Assembly: GCA_018715365.1 (NCBI GenBank)
Contig: DVLU01000104.1
Location: forward strand, 1-64,000
Direction: 5' to 3'
DNA: 64,000 nucleotides
Source: Candidatus Ornithomonoglobus intestinigallinarum
GTDB taxonomy: Bacteria > Bacillota > Clostridia > UBA1381
The notes below the pieces were generated by a model that worked only from the letters and a program-made list of their open reading frames with translations, made no database searches and was not told the DNA's origin. A program made the translations under genes and the position numbers. Positions 23,611 through 33,119 of this stretch are shown here, piece after piece (position 1 is the first letter of the stretch; every line of letters starts with the position of its first letter).

Positions 23611-23787
23611 TTATTCGTCAAACTTCAATATATCGATGAAGTCTATCTTTACGGTGTTTTCTGCCGTAAGGCCTTTATCCGTCAGCGATGCGATTATGCC
23701 GCTACCGGTTACAACGCTTTCGCTGCCGAACGGTCTTATGCTTATCCGCGGCAGCTCGTATGCTTTTAAATTATTTTTATTTTTCAT
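23611..23787 (-). CDS. Small protein of 58 residues at the end of the cluster
   Basis: Not in the supplied track. It begins with ATG behind AGGAGG (7-nt spacing), runs 58 codons and stops just before the bidirectional terminator. The sequence has a basic, Asn-rich start (MKNKNNLKAYELP), then RISIRPFGSESVVTGSG, and an acidic end (KFDE). No signal peptide or membrane segment. A YELP/YExP ... VVTGSG arrangement reminds me of small orphan proteins often seen beside secreted-protein genes in gut Firmicutes; I cannot name the family or function. It starts 19 nt after the secreted 191-residue protein gene, so it is probably co-transcribed. Confidence 0.68.
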   Translation of the reverse strand: MKNKNNLKAYELPRISIRPFGSESVVTGSGIIASLTDKGLTAENTVKIDFIDILKFDE

Positions 23788-23806
23788 AGCTTTTCCTCCT
23801 GCGCAT

Positions 23807-24382
23807 TTACTTTATCGTTACCGTCATATTTTCCACGCCTTGTACCGGCACGTTATCTATCTGAACGCCTATTTTTCCGTCAACATTCGGCAGCTCGCCG
23901 CCGTGGGTGTACGAATATTGTTTACCGTCGTATGTAAAGCTCACGTGTATTTTTTCGCCCGAAATGCTGCCCGTATAATAATAGCCGCGGCTTTCCACTT
24001 CGACCGCTTCGCCGTTTATTTCGGTCGTTCCCGTTGCTACAGCATCAACTTCTGTCATTGTTATTTCGGACGGCGTCTGTGCGCCGACGGCAAACGTTTC
24101 GTCCTTAACCGTTCCGTCCATAAACTTAAGCCTGAGCGTATAGTTTCCGTTCGCAAGCCCCGCGCTCATTGCCGCTTCAAAGCCCGCGCCCAGGCCGCCG
24201 CTTGACGTGTTCATATAATAGACTTTATTATCGCCGCCTATAACGGCCATTGTCTGATAGCTTGCCGTTATATCCGACGGCGAAACGCTTTTGTTCGCTT
24301 CGTTATATTCCGCCGCAAACGATGTGCAGCCGAACATAACGGCCGCCGCGGCAAACGCCGCAAGCCTGTATAATGCTTTCAT
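23807..24382 (-). CDS. Secreted protein of unknown function
   Basis: 191 residues with a signal peptide (about 1-23, ending SFAA) and a beta-rich mature part without cysteines. It contains two Ig-like-sized halves, the second with YYYTGSISGEKIHVSF. GGAG lies about 6 nt before the ATG. It follows the permease gene in the importer part of the cluster; a structural or binding role on the outer surface is a guess. No catalytic motif seen. Confidence 0.65.
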   Translation of the reverse strand: MKALYRLAAFAAAAVMFGCTSFAAEYNEANKSVSPSDITASYQTMAVIGGDNKVYYMNTSSGGLGAGFEAAMSAGLANGNYTLRLKFMDGTVKDETFAVGAQTPSEITMTEVDAVATGTTEINGEAVEVESRGYYYTGSISGEKIHVSFTYDGKQYSYTHGGELPNVDGKIGVQIDNVPVQGVENMTVTIK

Positions 24383-24424
24383 ATTCTGCTCCGCTCTCCT
24401 TTCGCAAAAACCTTTTACCGTGCG

Positions 24425-25303
24425 TCAGCCCTTTACCGCGCCGAGCATAACGCCCTTTATAAAATACTTCTGAACAAACGGATAGAATGCAAGTATGGGC
24501 AGTATCGAAACTATAATGGTCGCCGATTTCACCGTTTCGGTTGTATACTGCATTGCGTCGGGGTTTACGATACCCTGGCTTATAAGCTCCGAATTATTCT
24601 CCTGGATAATTCTCTGCAGCAGACACTGAACCGTTATTTTTGCGTTATCCGTCATATACATCATCGCGTCATACCATGCGTTCCAATGGAACACGGCCAT
24701 CCACAGCGCAAGCGTCATAATTATCGGCATCGACAGCGGAATTATTATTTTGAAGAATATCGTAAATTCTCCCGCGCCGTCTATGCTTGCCGACTCATGG
24801 AGCTCCGCCGGAAGCGACTGGAAAAACGACCTTGCCACAATAACGTTATACGCGCTTATAAGATTCGGCAGCACGTATACCCATATGTTATCGAGCAGCC
24901 CGAGCGATTTAAGCACGAGATACGTCGGTATTTTTCCGCCGTTGAAAAGCATTGTGAACAGTATGACTGCCGTATAAAATTTCCTGTTCGGCATTTCCTT
25001 TCTCGAAAGCGCATATGCAAAAAGCGTTGTGACAAGCAGTCCCATTACGGTTCCGACTATCGTTCTGAAAAGCGTATTCCCGTAAGAAACAACTATATCC
25101 TTGTTTTTGAACACCATCTGATACGCCATTACCGACACCTCTTTCGGGTACAGATGAAGCCCGACCTCCGTTGCCGCGCGCGTTGTGCTCAGCGACATCG
25201 AAAGCGTGTATATAAACGGATACAGCGTTGTGAACGCCAGCAGCGCGAGAAAGGTGTAATTGAATACGTTAAATACCTTTCTTGATTTTGAAACCTTTAT
25301 CAT
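24425..25303 (-). CDS. Carbohydrate ABC transporter permease (YtcP/LplC type)
   Basis: 292 residues with six membrane helices. The EAA loop for ATPase contact is ESASIDGAGEFTIFFKIIIPLSMP at about 190-213, and the C-terminus KYFIKGVMLGAVKG is typical of the CUT1 MalG-like half used by LplC/YtcP systems. With the LplB-type permease and binding protein upstream it forms an oligosaccharide importer. No ATPase gene is nearby, so a shared MsmX-like ATPase elsewhere is expected. Unusually, a secreted CBM protein gene separates it from its partner permease. Confidence 0.92.
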   Translation of the reverse strand: MIKVSKSRKVFNVFNYTFLALLAFTTLYPFIYTLSMSLSTTRAATEVGLHLYPKEVSVMAYQMVFKNKDIVVSYGNTLFRTIVGTVMGLLVTTLFAYALSRKEMPNRKFYTAVILFTMLFNGGKIPTYLVLKSLGLLDNIWVYVLPNLISAYNVIVARSFFQSLPAELHESASIDGAGEFTIFFKIIIPLSMPIIMTLALWMAVFHWNAWYDAMMYMTDNAKITVQCLLQRIIQENNSELISQGIVNPDAMQYTTETVKSATIIVSILPILAFYPFVQKYFIKGVMLGAVKG

Positions 25304-25317
25304 TGCAATTCCTCAAT

Positions 25318-26871
25318 TCACTTTAATGTTGCTTCCGCTGTCAGCAGATTAAGCTCGGCAAGCGAATCAAACACGGCCGCCTTTGCGCTTGCGGGCTTAT
25401 CCGAAACGCTGAGCGAAAGCTCCTCCGTTTCGCCCTTCTTTATCACAGCCGTATCGATACCGATAAGCCTGTCGCTGCCGTCATACGCCGCTATAAACGC
25501 AAACGCATTGTCTTTTTCCTGCTGATAAACTCTTGCCGTAAGCTCCGTGCCGAGGCCGCTTGTAAACGATACTCCCGATCCCGAAACCTGCACAGGCTCC
25601 GTTTCGACGGTGTTATACGCATGATCGCCGTCATAGCCCGTAACAACGGCCTTTATATATTTGCCCGCGTCGGCAGCCGACGGCGTATATTCAATGCTTT
25701 GCACATTTTCGCCGTCAGCAACGGTTATGTAATTTTTTCCGTCCGATGAGGTCATGATTCTGTATTTGTAATTTAAGCCCCCATCGCCCGATACGGTTAC
25801 GTCGAGCTTATCTCCGACCTGCGCTTTGCCTATGACTGCGGAGCTTATCTGCGGCACAGCCTCCTCAAGCCTTATATTGTCTATGGCGTACGAGCCTTTG
25901 AAATTTCTTGGAGCGCTTGCAAAAATATAACTCTCTTTGTCTTCCGTCGCCGTATACTCCGACTCAAATGTTTTCCATTCGCCAACGCTCATTTGTTCAT
26001 TCTCTTTGTTATAGAAATACGTTCCCGTAAGACCGTCCATGCCCCACATACATTTAACCTTTGCATCATCCGAAATTCCGAAAGCGTCAAAAGTAAAATC
26101 ATATGTTTTTCCGGTTTCAAACTTAATGTTATGCTTGCTCTTTATTCTCGGAGCCACCTTTGCGGATTCGCCTATACTCGTTACTTTCGCATAGTTATTT
26201 CCGCTGTTATCTTCCGAAACCTTAACAGTCGCATTGAGATCATATGCCGTCATACTGCTCGTTCCCTCGAAATCCTCCTCAAAGAGCACATTTGAGTAGC
26301 CCTTGACAGGCTCGACCGTAACATCGTCAAGCAGATACGCGGAGTTGTCTTTGCCTTCGCCCTCTCTTGTTATTCTCAGCTCTATCGTTCCTTCGCCGTC
26401 CGTATGGTTCTCATCGCCGCTCACCTTGTCCGGCGTATATTGTGTGCTGTAGTAATACCAGCCGCCTATCGGTGCTTCCGTACTGACAACGTCAAGGAAT
26501 TTATATTTTTCATTCGCGTCATAAACAAGCGGCTGCGCCTTCGTTATGCTTCCGCCGTCAAGCGGCTTATAATAAAACGAAATATTATAAGCCGTGCCCT
26601 TATTCAGCGTTACGGGCAGCTTCACCGAGCCGTTTTTATATCCGCCCGGCGATCCTGTTCCGTCATCGAGCGTAACCTTCAGAGCCGTCCCGCCGCCGAA
26701 GCCGGCGTCCGCCGACGCTTTTGCCCCGCCGGCAGTTTCATATCCGCTTACGTTTTTATCCTCAAACGAATACAGCGTATACTCGTCTATGCCCGCATCC
26801 GTAACCGCGGCAAACGCGGCCGCGGGGGCGAGCATGACCGCCGCCGTAACCGCCGCAAAAATCCTTTTCAT
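25318..26871 (-). CDS. Secreted carbohydrate-binding protein (CBM4/9-like modules)
   Basis: 517 residues: signal peptide (1-21), two jelly-roll-like carbohydrate-binding modules (about 30-185 with YSFEDKNVSGYE and 195-340 with LFEEDFEGTSSMTAYDL), then an Ig-like domain (YTPSAADAGKYIKAVV) and a C-terminal beta domain shared with other proteins of the cluster (AFIAAYDGSDRLIGID). No catalytic domain or anchor. It probably binds pectic or hemicellulosic polysaccharide at the surface and may pass sugars to the importer, since its gene sits between the two permeases. Confidence 0.78.
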   Translation of the reverse strand: MKRIFAAVTAAVMLAPAAAFAAVTDAGIDEYTLYSFEDKNVSGYETAGGAKASADAGFGGGTALKVTLDDGTGSPGGYKNGSVKLPVTLNKGTAYNISFYYKPLDGGSITKAQPLVYDANEKYKFLDVVSTEAPIGGWYYYSTQYTPDKVSGDENHTDGEGTIELRITREGEGKDNSAYLLDDVTVEPVKGYSNVLFEEDFEGTSSMTAYDLNATVKVSEDNSGNNYAKVTSIGESAKVAPRIKSKHNIKFETGKTYDFTFDAFGISDDAKVKCMWGMDGLTGTYFYNKENEQMSVGEWKTFESEYTATEDKESYIFASAPRNFKGSYAIDNIRLEEAVPQISSAVIGKAQVGDKLDVTVSGDGGLNYKYRIMTSSDGKNYITVADGENVQSIEYTPSAADAGKYIKAVVTGYDGDHAYNTVETEPVQVSGSGVSFTSGLGTELTARVYQQEKDNAFAFIAAYDGSDRLIGIDTAVIKKGETEELSLSVSDKPASAKAAVFDSLAELNLLTAEATLK

Positions 26872-26883
26872 GCCTTTCCTCCT

Positions 26884-27861
26884 TTACAGTATTCCCATTT
26901 CGTCTCCGCTGAGCTTCTTTGTCAGCCAGTTTCCGCCGAGCACAAACATCAGCCCGACCACAGACTTAAACAAATCGGCTGCCGTACCTATACCGTAGTC
27001 CATTTCCTGCAGACGTCTTAAAACGTACGTGTCTATAATATCCGCAACCTCATATACCGTCGGGTTATACATATTGTATATCTGGTCAAAGCCGGCGTTC
27101 AATACCGAACCGAGGTTCAGGATAAACACCGTCGCTATCGTCGGCAGTATGCACGGCACGCTCACATAAAGCGCCTGCTTCCAGCGTCCCGCGCCGTCTA
27201 TAACGGCAGCCTCGTAGAGCGATTCATCAACGCCCGAAAGCGCCGCCATATAAATTATCGTGCCCCAGCCGACGCTCTGCCAAACGGCCGTGCCGACAAC
27301 AAGCCCCACAAACAGCCCGCTGTCGCCGAAGAACGAAAGCGGCTGTCCGCCCAATGCCTGTATAATGCTGTTTACCGGGCCCGATGTTGAGAATATCATC
27401 GTTATGATACCGGAAAGCACAACCCATGAGAAGAAATGCGGCATATACGTAAACGTCTGTATAAGCTTCTTATACGCCGTATGCTTGACCTCGTTCAGCA
27501 AAAGGGCAAGGATTATCGGCGCGGGCAGGCCGCACGCAAGCTTCAGCAGGCTTATTACAATCGTGTTTCTCAAAACCCTCAAAAAATCCGTCCCGGAAAA
27601 CAGCTCGGCAAAATTTTCAAAGCCTATCCAGTCGCTTCCGGTGATGCCTTCAAGGAGCTTAAAGTCCTTGAAGGCTATCGTTACACCGTATATGGGGAGG
27701 TAATTAAAGAGTATCAGCGCAATAAGCCCCGGCACTATCATAAGCACAAGCGGGTAATGCTTTTTATACTGCAGCGCCGTATGCTTTATTCTCGTGCCCA
27801 AAGTCCCTTTTTCCTCCGCCGCTGCCGCGGCGGTGTTTTTTATTTTTGCGTTTGATTTCAT
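26884..27861 (-). CDS. Carbohydrate ABC transporter permease (LplB type)
   Basis: 325 residues with a charged N-terminus, six membrane helices and the EAA loop YEAAVIDGAGRWKQALYVSVP (about 220-240). The opening HYPLVLMIVPGLIALILFNYLPIYG is characteristic of LplB/YtcO permeases. The gene overlaps the binding-protein gene by one base. It pairs with the downstream YtcP-like permease to import oligosaccharides, likely pectin or rhamnogalacturonan fragments given the neighbouring enzymes. Confidence 0.93.
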   Translation of the reverse strand: MKSNAKIKNTAAAAAEEKGTLGTRIKHTALQYKKHYPLVLMIVPGLIALILFNYLPIYGVTIAFKDFKLLEGITGSDWIGFENFAELFSGTDFLRVLRNTIVISLLKLACGLPAPIILALLLNEVKHTAYKKLIQTFTYMPHFFSWVVLSGIITMIFSTSGPVNSIIQALGGQPLSFFGDSGLFVGLVVGTAVWQSVGWGTIIYMAALSGVDESLYEAAVIDGAGRWKQALYVSVPCILPTIATVFILNLGSVLNAGFDQIYNMYNPTVYEVADIIDTYVLRRLQEMDYGIGTAADLFKSVVGLMFVLGGNWLTKKLSGDEMGIL

Positions 27862-29516
27862 TATTCAGCAGCTCCCGTTTCGGAAATTCCCGCTTCCGCA
27901 TATATTTGGTCAATGAGAGTTCCCATTTCCTTTGCCTCGGCTTCAAGCGTTTCGCCGCCGCCCTGGCTCCAAATCTGCGCGAACTCCGTTTTGTAATCGT
28001 CAACAGTCTTTTCGCCCGTTATAACCTCAACCATAAGGTTTATCTGCTTTGTTCTCAGGTCCTCAAAATATTCCGACGCCGAGGGCAGAGTATCCGGCTT
28101 CATAAACGCGTCGTTTAAGCCGAGGTCTATCGGGCAGTAGGTTTCAAGTACCTCTTTCTTTGCCGATTCCGTAAACTTCATCGCTTCATCGTAGCTTACC
28201 GATACGGGCACAAAGAACGAGGGCGAACCGAATTCGGCAACAAGGCACTCGTTTTTCTGCTGCGAAGCGTCGTCATACGGCGAAATAAATTCCGTTCCGC
28301 CGCCGAAGCCCTCCGCGTCGTTCTTGAACTTCCAGTGCTTGCCCTGCTCGCCGAGCTTTAAGCTCTTAACAAGCTCCTCGTCCGTAACCATAGCTTCAAA
28401 CATCGTAAGCAGCCTTACAAGCTTCTCCGGCTGCTCCGCAAGCTGTGCGCCGAAAGATACCACATGGCTCGGCGCGCCCCACGCAAACGTTCCCGACTGT
28501 CCGTCCGGGCCCTTGACGGGAAGGCTGTTTGCTATTTCCGATTCGGGGTCTATCTGCTTCATAACGTTCACAAGCGAATTTGAATCGTCGGGATCCCAAT
28601 AACCGCCGTTCTGGTTCATGAAGCCCACAATGCCGTTCTGGAACTTGTCTTTACCGGTTGAGAATATATTATCCGTTATAAAGTCGGGGTCTATTATACC
28701 CTCTCCGTACCAGGTGCGGAGCGTTTCGAGCGCATCGTACGTTCCCTGCTTGAAGCCGCCGTACTCAACGTCCTCGCCTTCGCCCATCCAGTCAAACGGA
28801 AGCACGCCGTAAGCGCCGAAAATATCGGTAAACATCGTGTGCCAGTTTGTTATATCGCTCGACATTCCGTAGGTATCCTGCTTGCCGTTGCCGTCGGGGT
28901 CGTTATGCCTGAACTTATAGAGCGCATCGTGCATTTCGTCTATCGTTTCCGGTATCTTTTCTATGCCTACGTTTTTTAGCCAGTCAACTCTCCAAACACC
29001 GCTTCTGCATCTTGCGTTTGCGTAGTTAAGGTTCGGTATGCCGTAGTTTTTGTCGCCCACTCTCGAATAGAGCCATGCCTCGGGCGCTTCCTCGCATATA
29101 ATCTTATAAACCGTCGGCGCGTATTTTTCTATAGTTTCATACGGTATTTCAAGCAAAAGCCCCTGTTCCGCGTCCTGCTTAACGTTTGCGGGGTCAAGCT
29201 CGTATATTAGATCGACCTCCTCGCCGCCGGCTATCATCATCGTCTTTTTGTCGTTATAATTCGTCTGGTCGAGGAACATCGGCTTTATATCCACATTAAA
29301 CCTCTCCTCGAGCACCGTTTCGGGATACGTCCCCTCCTGTGCCGACGGATTATACGGCAGGCCCATCCATGATATTTCAAGGCTTGCGTTCATATCGTTT
29401 GCGTCTATGTCTATATTTGCCGCGCTGTTATCGTTTCCGCCGCAGCCGCTCAATGCTCCCGCGGCAATAACAAGCGCCGCCGAAAAAGCGATAAGCTTTT
29501 TAATATTCTTTTTCAC
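27861..29516 (-). CDS. Extracellular solute-binding lipoprotein (LplA/YtcQ type)
   Basis: 551 residues. Signal peptide with lipobox AGALSGCGG, then an Asn/Asp-rich linker and a two-lobed binding protein of the long CUT1 type; DPDGNGKQDTYGMS is the calcium-loop-like motif found in this family. It should capture oligosaccharides outside the membrane for the two permeases encoded downstream. A stem-loop at 29566-29586 between it and the preceding gene might stabilise this mRNA segment. Confidence 0.92.
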   Translation of the reverse strand: MKKNIKKLIAFSAALVIAAGALSGCGGNDNSAANIDIDANDMNASLEISWMGLPYNPSAQEGTYPETVLEERFNVDIKPMFLDQTNYNDKKTMMIAGGEEVDLIYELDPANVKQDAEQGLLLEIPYETIEKYAPTVYKIICEEAPEAWLYSRVGDKNYGIPNLNYANARCRSGVWRVDWLKNVGIEKIPETIDEMHDALYKFRHNDPDGNGKQDTYGMSSDITNWHTMFTDIFGAYGVLPFDWMGEGEDVEYGGFKQGTYDALETLRTWYGEGIIDPDFITDNIFSTGKDKFQNGIVGFMNQNGGYWDPDDSNSLVNVMKQIDPESEIANSLPVKGPDGQSGTFAWGAPSHVVSFGAQLAEQPEKLVRLLTMFEAMVTDEELVKSLKLGEQGKHWKFKNDAEGFGGGTEFISPYDDASQQKNECLVAEFGSPSFFVPVSVSYDEAMKFTESAKKEVLETYCPIDLGLNDAFMKPDTLPSASEYFEDLRTKQINLMVEVITGEKTVDDYKTEFAQIWSQGGGETLEAEAKEMGTLIDQIYAEAGISETGAAE

Positions 29517-29565
29517 GTTAAATCCTCCGTTTCCGCCGCATTACGCGGCATGCTGTTTTTTTGCG

Positions 29566-29586
29566 GCGGACGGCATTGCCGCCCGC
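29566..29586. other. Intercistronic stem-loop upstream of the binding-protein gene
   Basis: A 9-bp stem GCGGACGGC-ATT-GCCGCCCGC (one A-C on the plus strand, G-U on the transcribed minus strand). On the minus strand it is followed by A residues, not T, so it is not a terminator; it may be a processing or stability element inside a long mRNA. Confidence 0.5.
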
Positions 29587-29599
29587 CCCGCATGTTTTC

Positions 29600-32500
29600 T
29601 TACTTCGCTATTACCGCCGCCGGGCAATACGGCTTCATGTCCGCATCCCAAACCATAATTTTTGCCTCGGACGCCCCTCTCGGCACCGTAACGCCGAGCT
29701 CTATCGTTTCGGTCGTGTTTTCCTCAAGCGTCTTGTTTTCTATCTCAACGCTCTCCATTTCGCCGTCGCTGCCGTATACGGCAAGCGCATACATAAAGCT
29801 TGCGCCGCCTTCGCCCGCCGTAAGCGTCACGGTGCCCTCAAGCCTTGTAGTCCAGCTTTCGGTTTCAAACGCCGCCTCCGCGGACGTTTCGTATACTACG
29901 GGGCTTTCCGCAACAACGCCGGCGTCGGCGTAAACAATATTTGAATATTCTCCGTTGTTCGCAACGGCCCTTACCTCAAAGCGCAGCTTTTTGCCGACGT
30001 CGGACGCGTCGGGCGTGTACGTAAAGCTCGGCTCCGCCGTTTCCTCGTATGCCTTTTCTATATAGCCCGTTTCATCGTCCCCGACGCTCGCTCTCCAGAT
30101 ATACGCCGCGCAGTCCGATGAGCAGCTGTAATCAACGCTTGCCGTAACGGGCATATCCTTTACCGCCTCGCCGTCAACGCGCGCGTTTGAAAGCGCCGGT
30201 ATCGGCGATGAGCCTGTCGAAACCTTTTCTATTTTTACGCCGTCAAGGCTGTAGGTCGCCGTTTCACCGCCCGTGCCGAGCCTGAAGCTCATATAGCCGT
30301 TTCTGTGCTTTGCGCCGCTCTGCTGAACGGGAACGGTAAACTCGCACTCATAATGCTGCCACTCGTCCGAAAGCATCCAGCGCTGTATGTCCGTTTCGCC
30401 CGTGCTGCTGCACGGCAGATACTGGTACTGGCTTGTGTACGTTTCATTGAGGTCGCCCCTTGCCTTATTCAGTATCGCCGTAATATAAAGCCCGCTGTCC
30501 TTCAGCGCCGAGGCGGCCTGCGTTTCCCAATTATCAAGCTTTGCATAGAGCGAAAGCCTGTACGTTTCGCCCTCCTCAAGGTCAACGTATGTCTGAAGAT
30601 CGTTCATACCGGACTGCCTGTAGCGGATATACGAATTTGTGCCGTCGGCGTCTGCGTCCTGTATCCATTCAAGACCCGTTGTGTTTCCGTTCTGTGCCCA
30701 CGGGTATTGATACTTTGACGTTGCGCTTATCTTCTGCGATGTGGGATCAACGGCAAAGTTGCCGTCGTATACGATATCGAGCTCATCCATTCTTATTTCG
30801 TCAATATAGAACTCGGGATGATCTCCGCTGTATACAGCCCCGCCGCCTTCGCTGCTGTAGAGCCTGATATACATACTCGGATAAATGCAGATATCGTTTG
30901 TTACGCCGTCCTTTTTATATATAAACTCTACCTTCTGCCACTCGTTTGTGAGCGCGGGGAGGTTTTTGTAGGCTGCGCACATATCGTAATTCGGGTAATA
31001 ATAGTTGCCGTCTTTATCCTTATCCGTCTGCTTGCCTTTATACTCGACTATCATCTGCGGATACGCGCCCAGCGCCGCGTCATTTGCGGCCTTTACCCAG
31101 TACGATACCTTATACGCTCTGTTTGCCCTTACGGGAATGCTCTTCTGCTTTATGCCGACGCTGTTTTGGCCCTCTGCCGTGCCCTTCACAAGAGCCGCGC
31201 CCGAGGTGCCGTTTGCGCCGCCCTCGGCGTACTCAACCGACGCATTTCCGTCGTTTGTCCACGAATCCATCATATCGGCGTTTTCAAAGCTGCCGTTTTC
31301 TATTATATTTCCGGGATCCGTTTCTTCAACGGGGTCGATGCTTTCCGGTTCCACCTTGAAATCGTCTATATAGAGTATCGCGGGAACGTCCTCCGAGCCT
31401 GTGGCCGATGCGGCGTTTCCGCTTCCCACGCGTATTTCAACTCTCGAAATATCGCTCGCGGCAACGCGGTCCGTCACGCCGACCTGCCTGCCCTTGCCGT
31501 CGCATACATACTGCGCCGTAAGCTTTACCCATTCGCCGCTTGTGATGCCCGATTCCATAACAACGCACTCCGTGTAGCATTCGCTCCTGCCCCACGAGCC
31601 GTCCTCGTTCAGCACCTTGGGCTGGAACACAAATCTTACTTTATCGCTGTTTTCGCCTATCGTCCACTCGTCTATGTTCGCTGCCTTTACCCATGCCGAA
31701 ACGTTATACGTTGTGCCGTTTACGGTTTCGCATCTCCAGCTCGGGCCGGCGGCGTTTTTGCCGTTTAACGTCACCTTCATCGCGCCGTTTGAGCCGAGCG
31801 CCGTTTCGTCCGTTGACCACTCATAGCTCATATCTCCCGAAGGAACAAGCCTTGAAAAATCGCAGTCCTCAAAGTTTTCGTTTATCCATCTGTAGGGCGA
31901 AGGGTTCTGCTCCGCAACAAACCAGTCGAACGCAACGGGCGTTACGGTGCCGTCCGCTATATTTTCGTTCTTTGTGCCGAGCACCGTTATTTTAACTCTG
32001 TGCTCGCCGGCGCCCAAAGCAAAATTCTGATAGCCCAAAACGCCCTGCGACGTTGTTTTTGAATAATATGTGTCTATCGTGCCGACGTCCCTGCCGTCGA
32101 TATTCAGCATGTACTGACCGCACTCCTTGCCTATCCTGTGCTGGATACCGAGCACGGGGCCGCTGAACGTAAATTCAAGCGTATCGCCTGGCGTTGACGA
32201 CGTGAGCCCGCAGCCGTAGCTTGCGTTTTCGTTTTCTGACCACGTTCCCGTTGCCTTCGCTCCATTTGCCGCCGTCCACTTTGTGCTCAGGGGCGATGCG
32301 TTTATATCAAGCTTTGCCGTTTTCTGCTGCGGCCTTGCGTAGCAATCGCCCGTTTCGAGAGCCGCCTGTATTGTTTTTGTGTATGTATCGTAGCCGTCGG
32401 CCGTCGGGTGCGTAAGGTCAACAAGCCATTTTTTAACGTTGTCCTCGTCCTCCATCGTGCCTGTGCTGAGGATCGATTCCTCAAGCGCCGGCTTCATGTC

Positions 32501-33028
32501 TATTTCCGGTATTCCGTAATATTCGGCAACGGCATGATGCGCTTCGGAATTGTTCTGAAGGCGCTTGTTTGCCGAATCGTATTTTGCCGTATAAACAAAC
32601 GTCACATACGGAACCTCGTCAAGCTCGCAAAGGCTTCTTACGATGCTTTCCATATGCCTTGCGGCCGCCGTTTTTCCTATATCGTTTACCGCAAACTCAA
32701 TAAACACGTAATCGGGATTGCGGCTTAAAACATCTCTTTCAAGACGCATGATTCCCATATCCGAGCCCGTGCCGCCTATGCCCTCGTTATAATTATTGAT
32801 GGTTTTATCCGGGTATTTCTCCTTGAAATACTCCCCTATCCTGCTGGCCCAGCACTGCGACTTGTCGCTTACGCCGGCGCCCTGCGTTATCGAGCCGCCG
32901 AGATAAACTATATTTACCTCGTCCTTTCCCGCAAACGGGTCGGTATTCTCCTCCGCAAGCGATGCGGGAGCCGCGCCCGTTATAAGCATCGCAGCCGTAG
33001 TGAGCGCCGCCAGAATTTGTTTTTTCAT
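29600..33028 (-). CDS. SGNH/GDSL esterase with multiple carbohydrate-binding modules
   Basis: 1142 residues from the ATG at 33028 (AGGAGGGG upstream; the track's longer start lacks a site). Signal peptide to about residue 25, then an SGNH hydrolase domain (about 35-245) with GGSIT holding the Ser, NEGIGGTGSD, EFAVND and HPTADGY holding Asp/His. A jelly-roll domain (about 255-375) follows, then three CBM4/9-like modules, an Ig-like domain and the shared C-terminal beta domain. It probably removes acetyl or other ester groups from pectin or xylan outside the cell. No anchor domain. Confidence 0.85.
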   Translation of the reverse strand: MKKQILAALTTAAMLITGAAPASLAEENTDPFAGKDEVNIVYLGGSITQGAGVSDKSQCWASRIGEYFKEKYPDKTINNYNEGIGGTGSDMGIMRLERDVLSRNPDYVFIEFAVNDIGKTAAARHMESIVRSLCELDEVPYVTFVYTAKYDSANKRLQNNSEAHHAVAEYYGIPEIDMKPALEESILSTGTMEDEDNVKKWLVDLTHPTADGYDTYTKTIQAALETGDCYARPQQKTAKLDINASPLSTKWTAANGAKATGTWSENENASYGCGLTSSTPGDTLEFTFSGPVLGIQHRIGKECGQYMLNIDGRDVGTIDTYYSKTTSQGVLGYQNFALGAGEHRVKITVLGTKNENIADGTVTPVAFDWFVAEQNPSPYRWINENFEDCDFSRLVPSGDMSYEWSTDETALGSNGAMKVTLNGKNAAGPSWRCETVNGTTYNVSAWVKAANIDEWTIGENSDKVRFVFQPKVLNEDGSWGRSECYTECVVMESGITSGEWVKLTAQYVCDGKGRQVGVTDRVAASDISRVEIRVGSGNAASATGSEDVPAILYIDDFKVEPESIDPVEETDPGNIIENGSFENADMMDSWTNDGNASVEYAEGGANGTSGAALVKGTAEGQNSVGIKQKSIPVRANRAYKVSYWVKAANDAALGAYPQMIVEYKGKQTDKDKDGNYYYPNYDMCAAYKNLPALTNEWQKVEFIYKKDGVTNDICIYPSMYIRLYSSEGGGAVYSGDHPEFYIDEIRMDELDIVYDGNFAVDPTSQKISATSKYQYPWAQNGNTTGLEWIQDADADGTNSYIRYRQSGMNDLQTYVDLEEGETYRLSLYAKLDNWETQAASALKDSGLYITAILNKARGDLNETYTSQYQYLPCSSTGETDIQRWMLSDEWQHYECEFTVPVQQSGAKHRNGYMSFRLGTGGETATYSLDGVKIEKVSTGSSPIPALSNARVDGEAVKDMPVTASVDYSCSSDCAAYIWRASVGDDETGYIEKAYEETAEPSFTYTPDASDVGKKLRFEVRAVANNGEYSNIVYADAGVVAESPVVYETSAEAAFETESWTTRLEGTVTLTAGEGGASFMYALAVYGSDGEMESVEIENKTLEENTTETIELGVTVPRGASEAKIMVWDADMKPYCPAAVIAK

Positions 33029-33072
33029 GACTGTAAACCCCTCCTTGTATTTTAAATCTTTTTTTGTTCCCC

Positions 33073-33110
33073 GGACGGCGGACACGCCTCCCTAACGTGC
33101 GCCGCCGCCC
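33073..33110. other. Intercistronic hairpin between the CBM-protein and SGNH genes
   Basis: Arms GGACGGCGG and CCGCCGCCC (G-U on the minus strand) close a 20-nt loop that contains further complementary bases. No T-run follows on the minus strand, so read-through is expected. Confidence 0.45.
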
Positions 33111-33119
33111 GTACTTTGC

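Noticed and set aside
24425-29516. Missing ATPase taken as a sign of a broken importer
   Set aside because: CUT1 oligosaccharide importers in Bacillota commonly share one MsmX-type ATPase encoded elsewhere.
30818-31768. 316-residue plus-strand ORF
   Set aside because: Antisense to the SGNH/CBM gene with the same mirrored codon bias; no recognisable motif.
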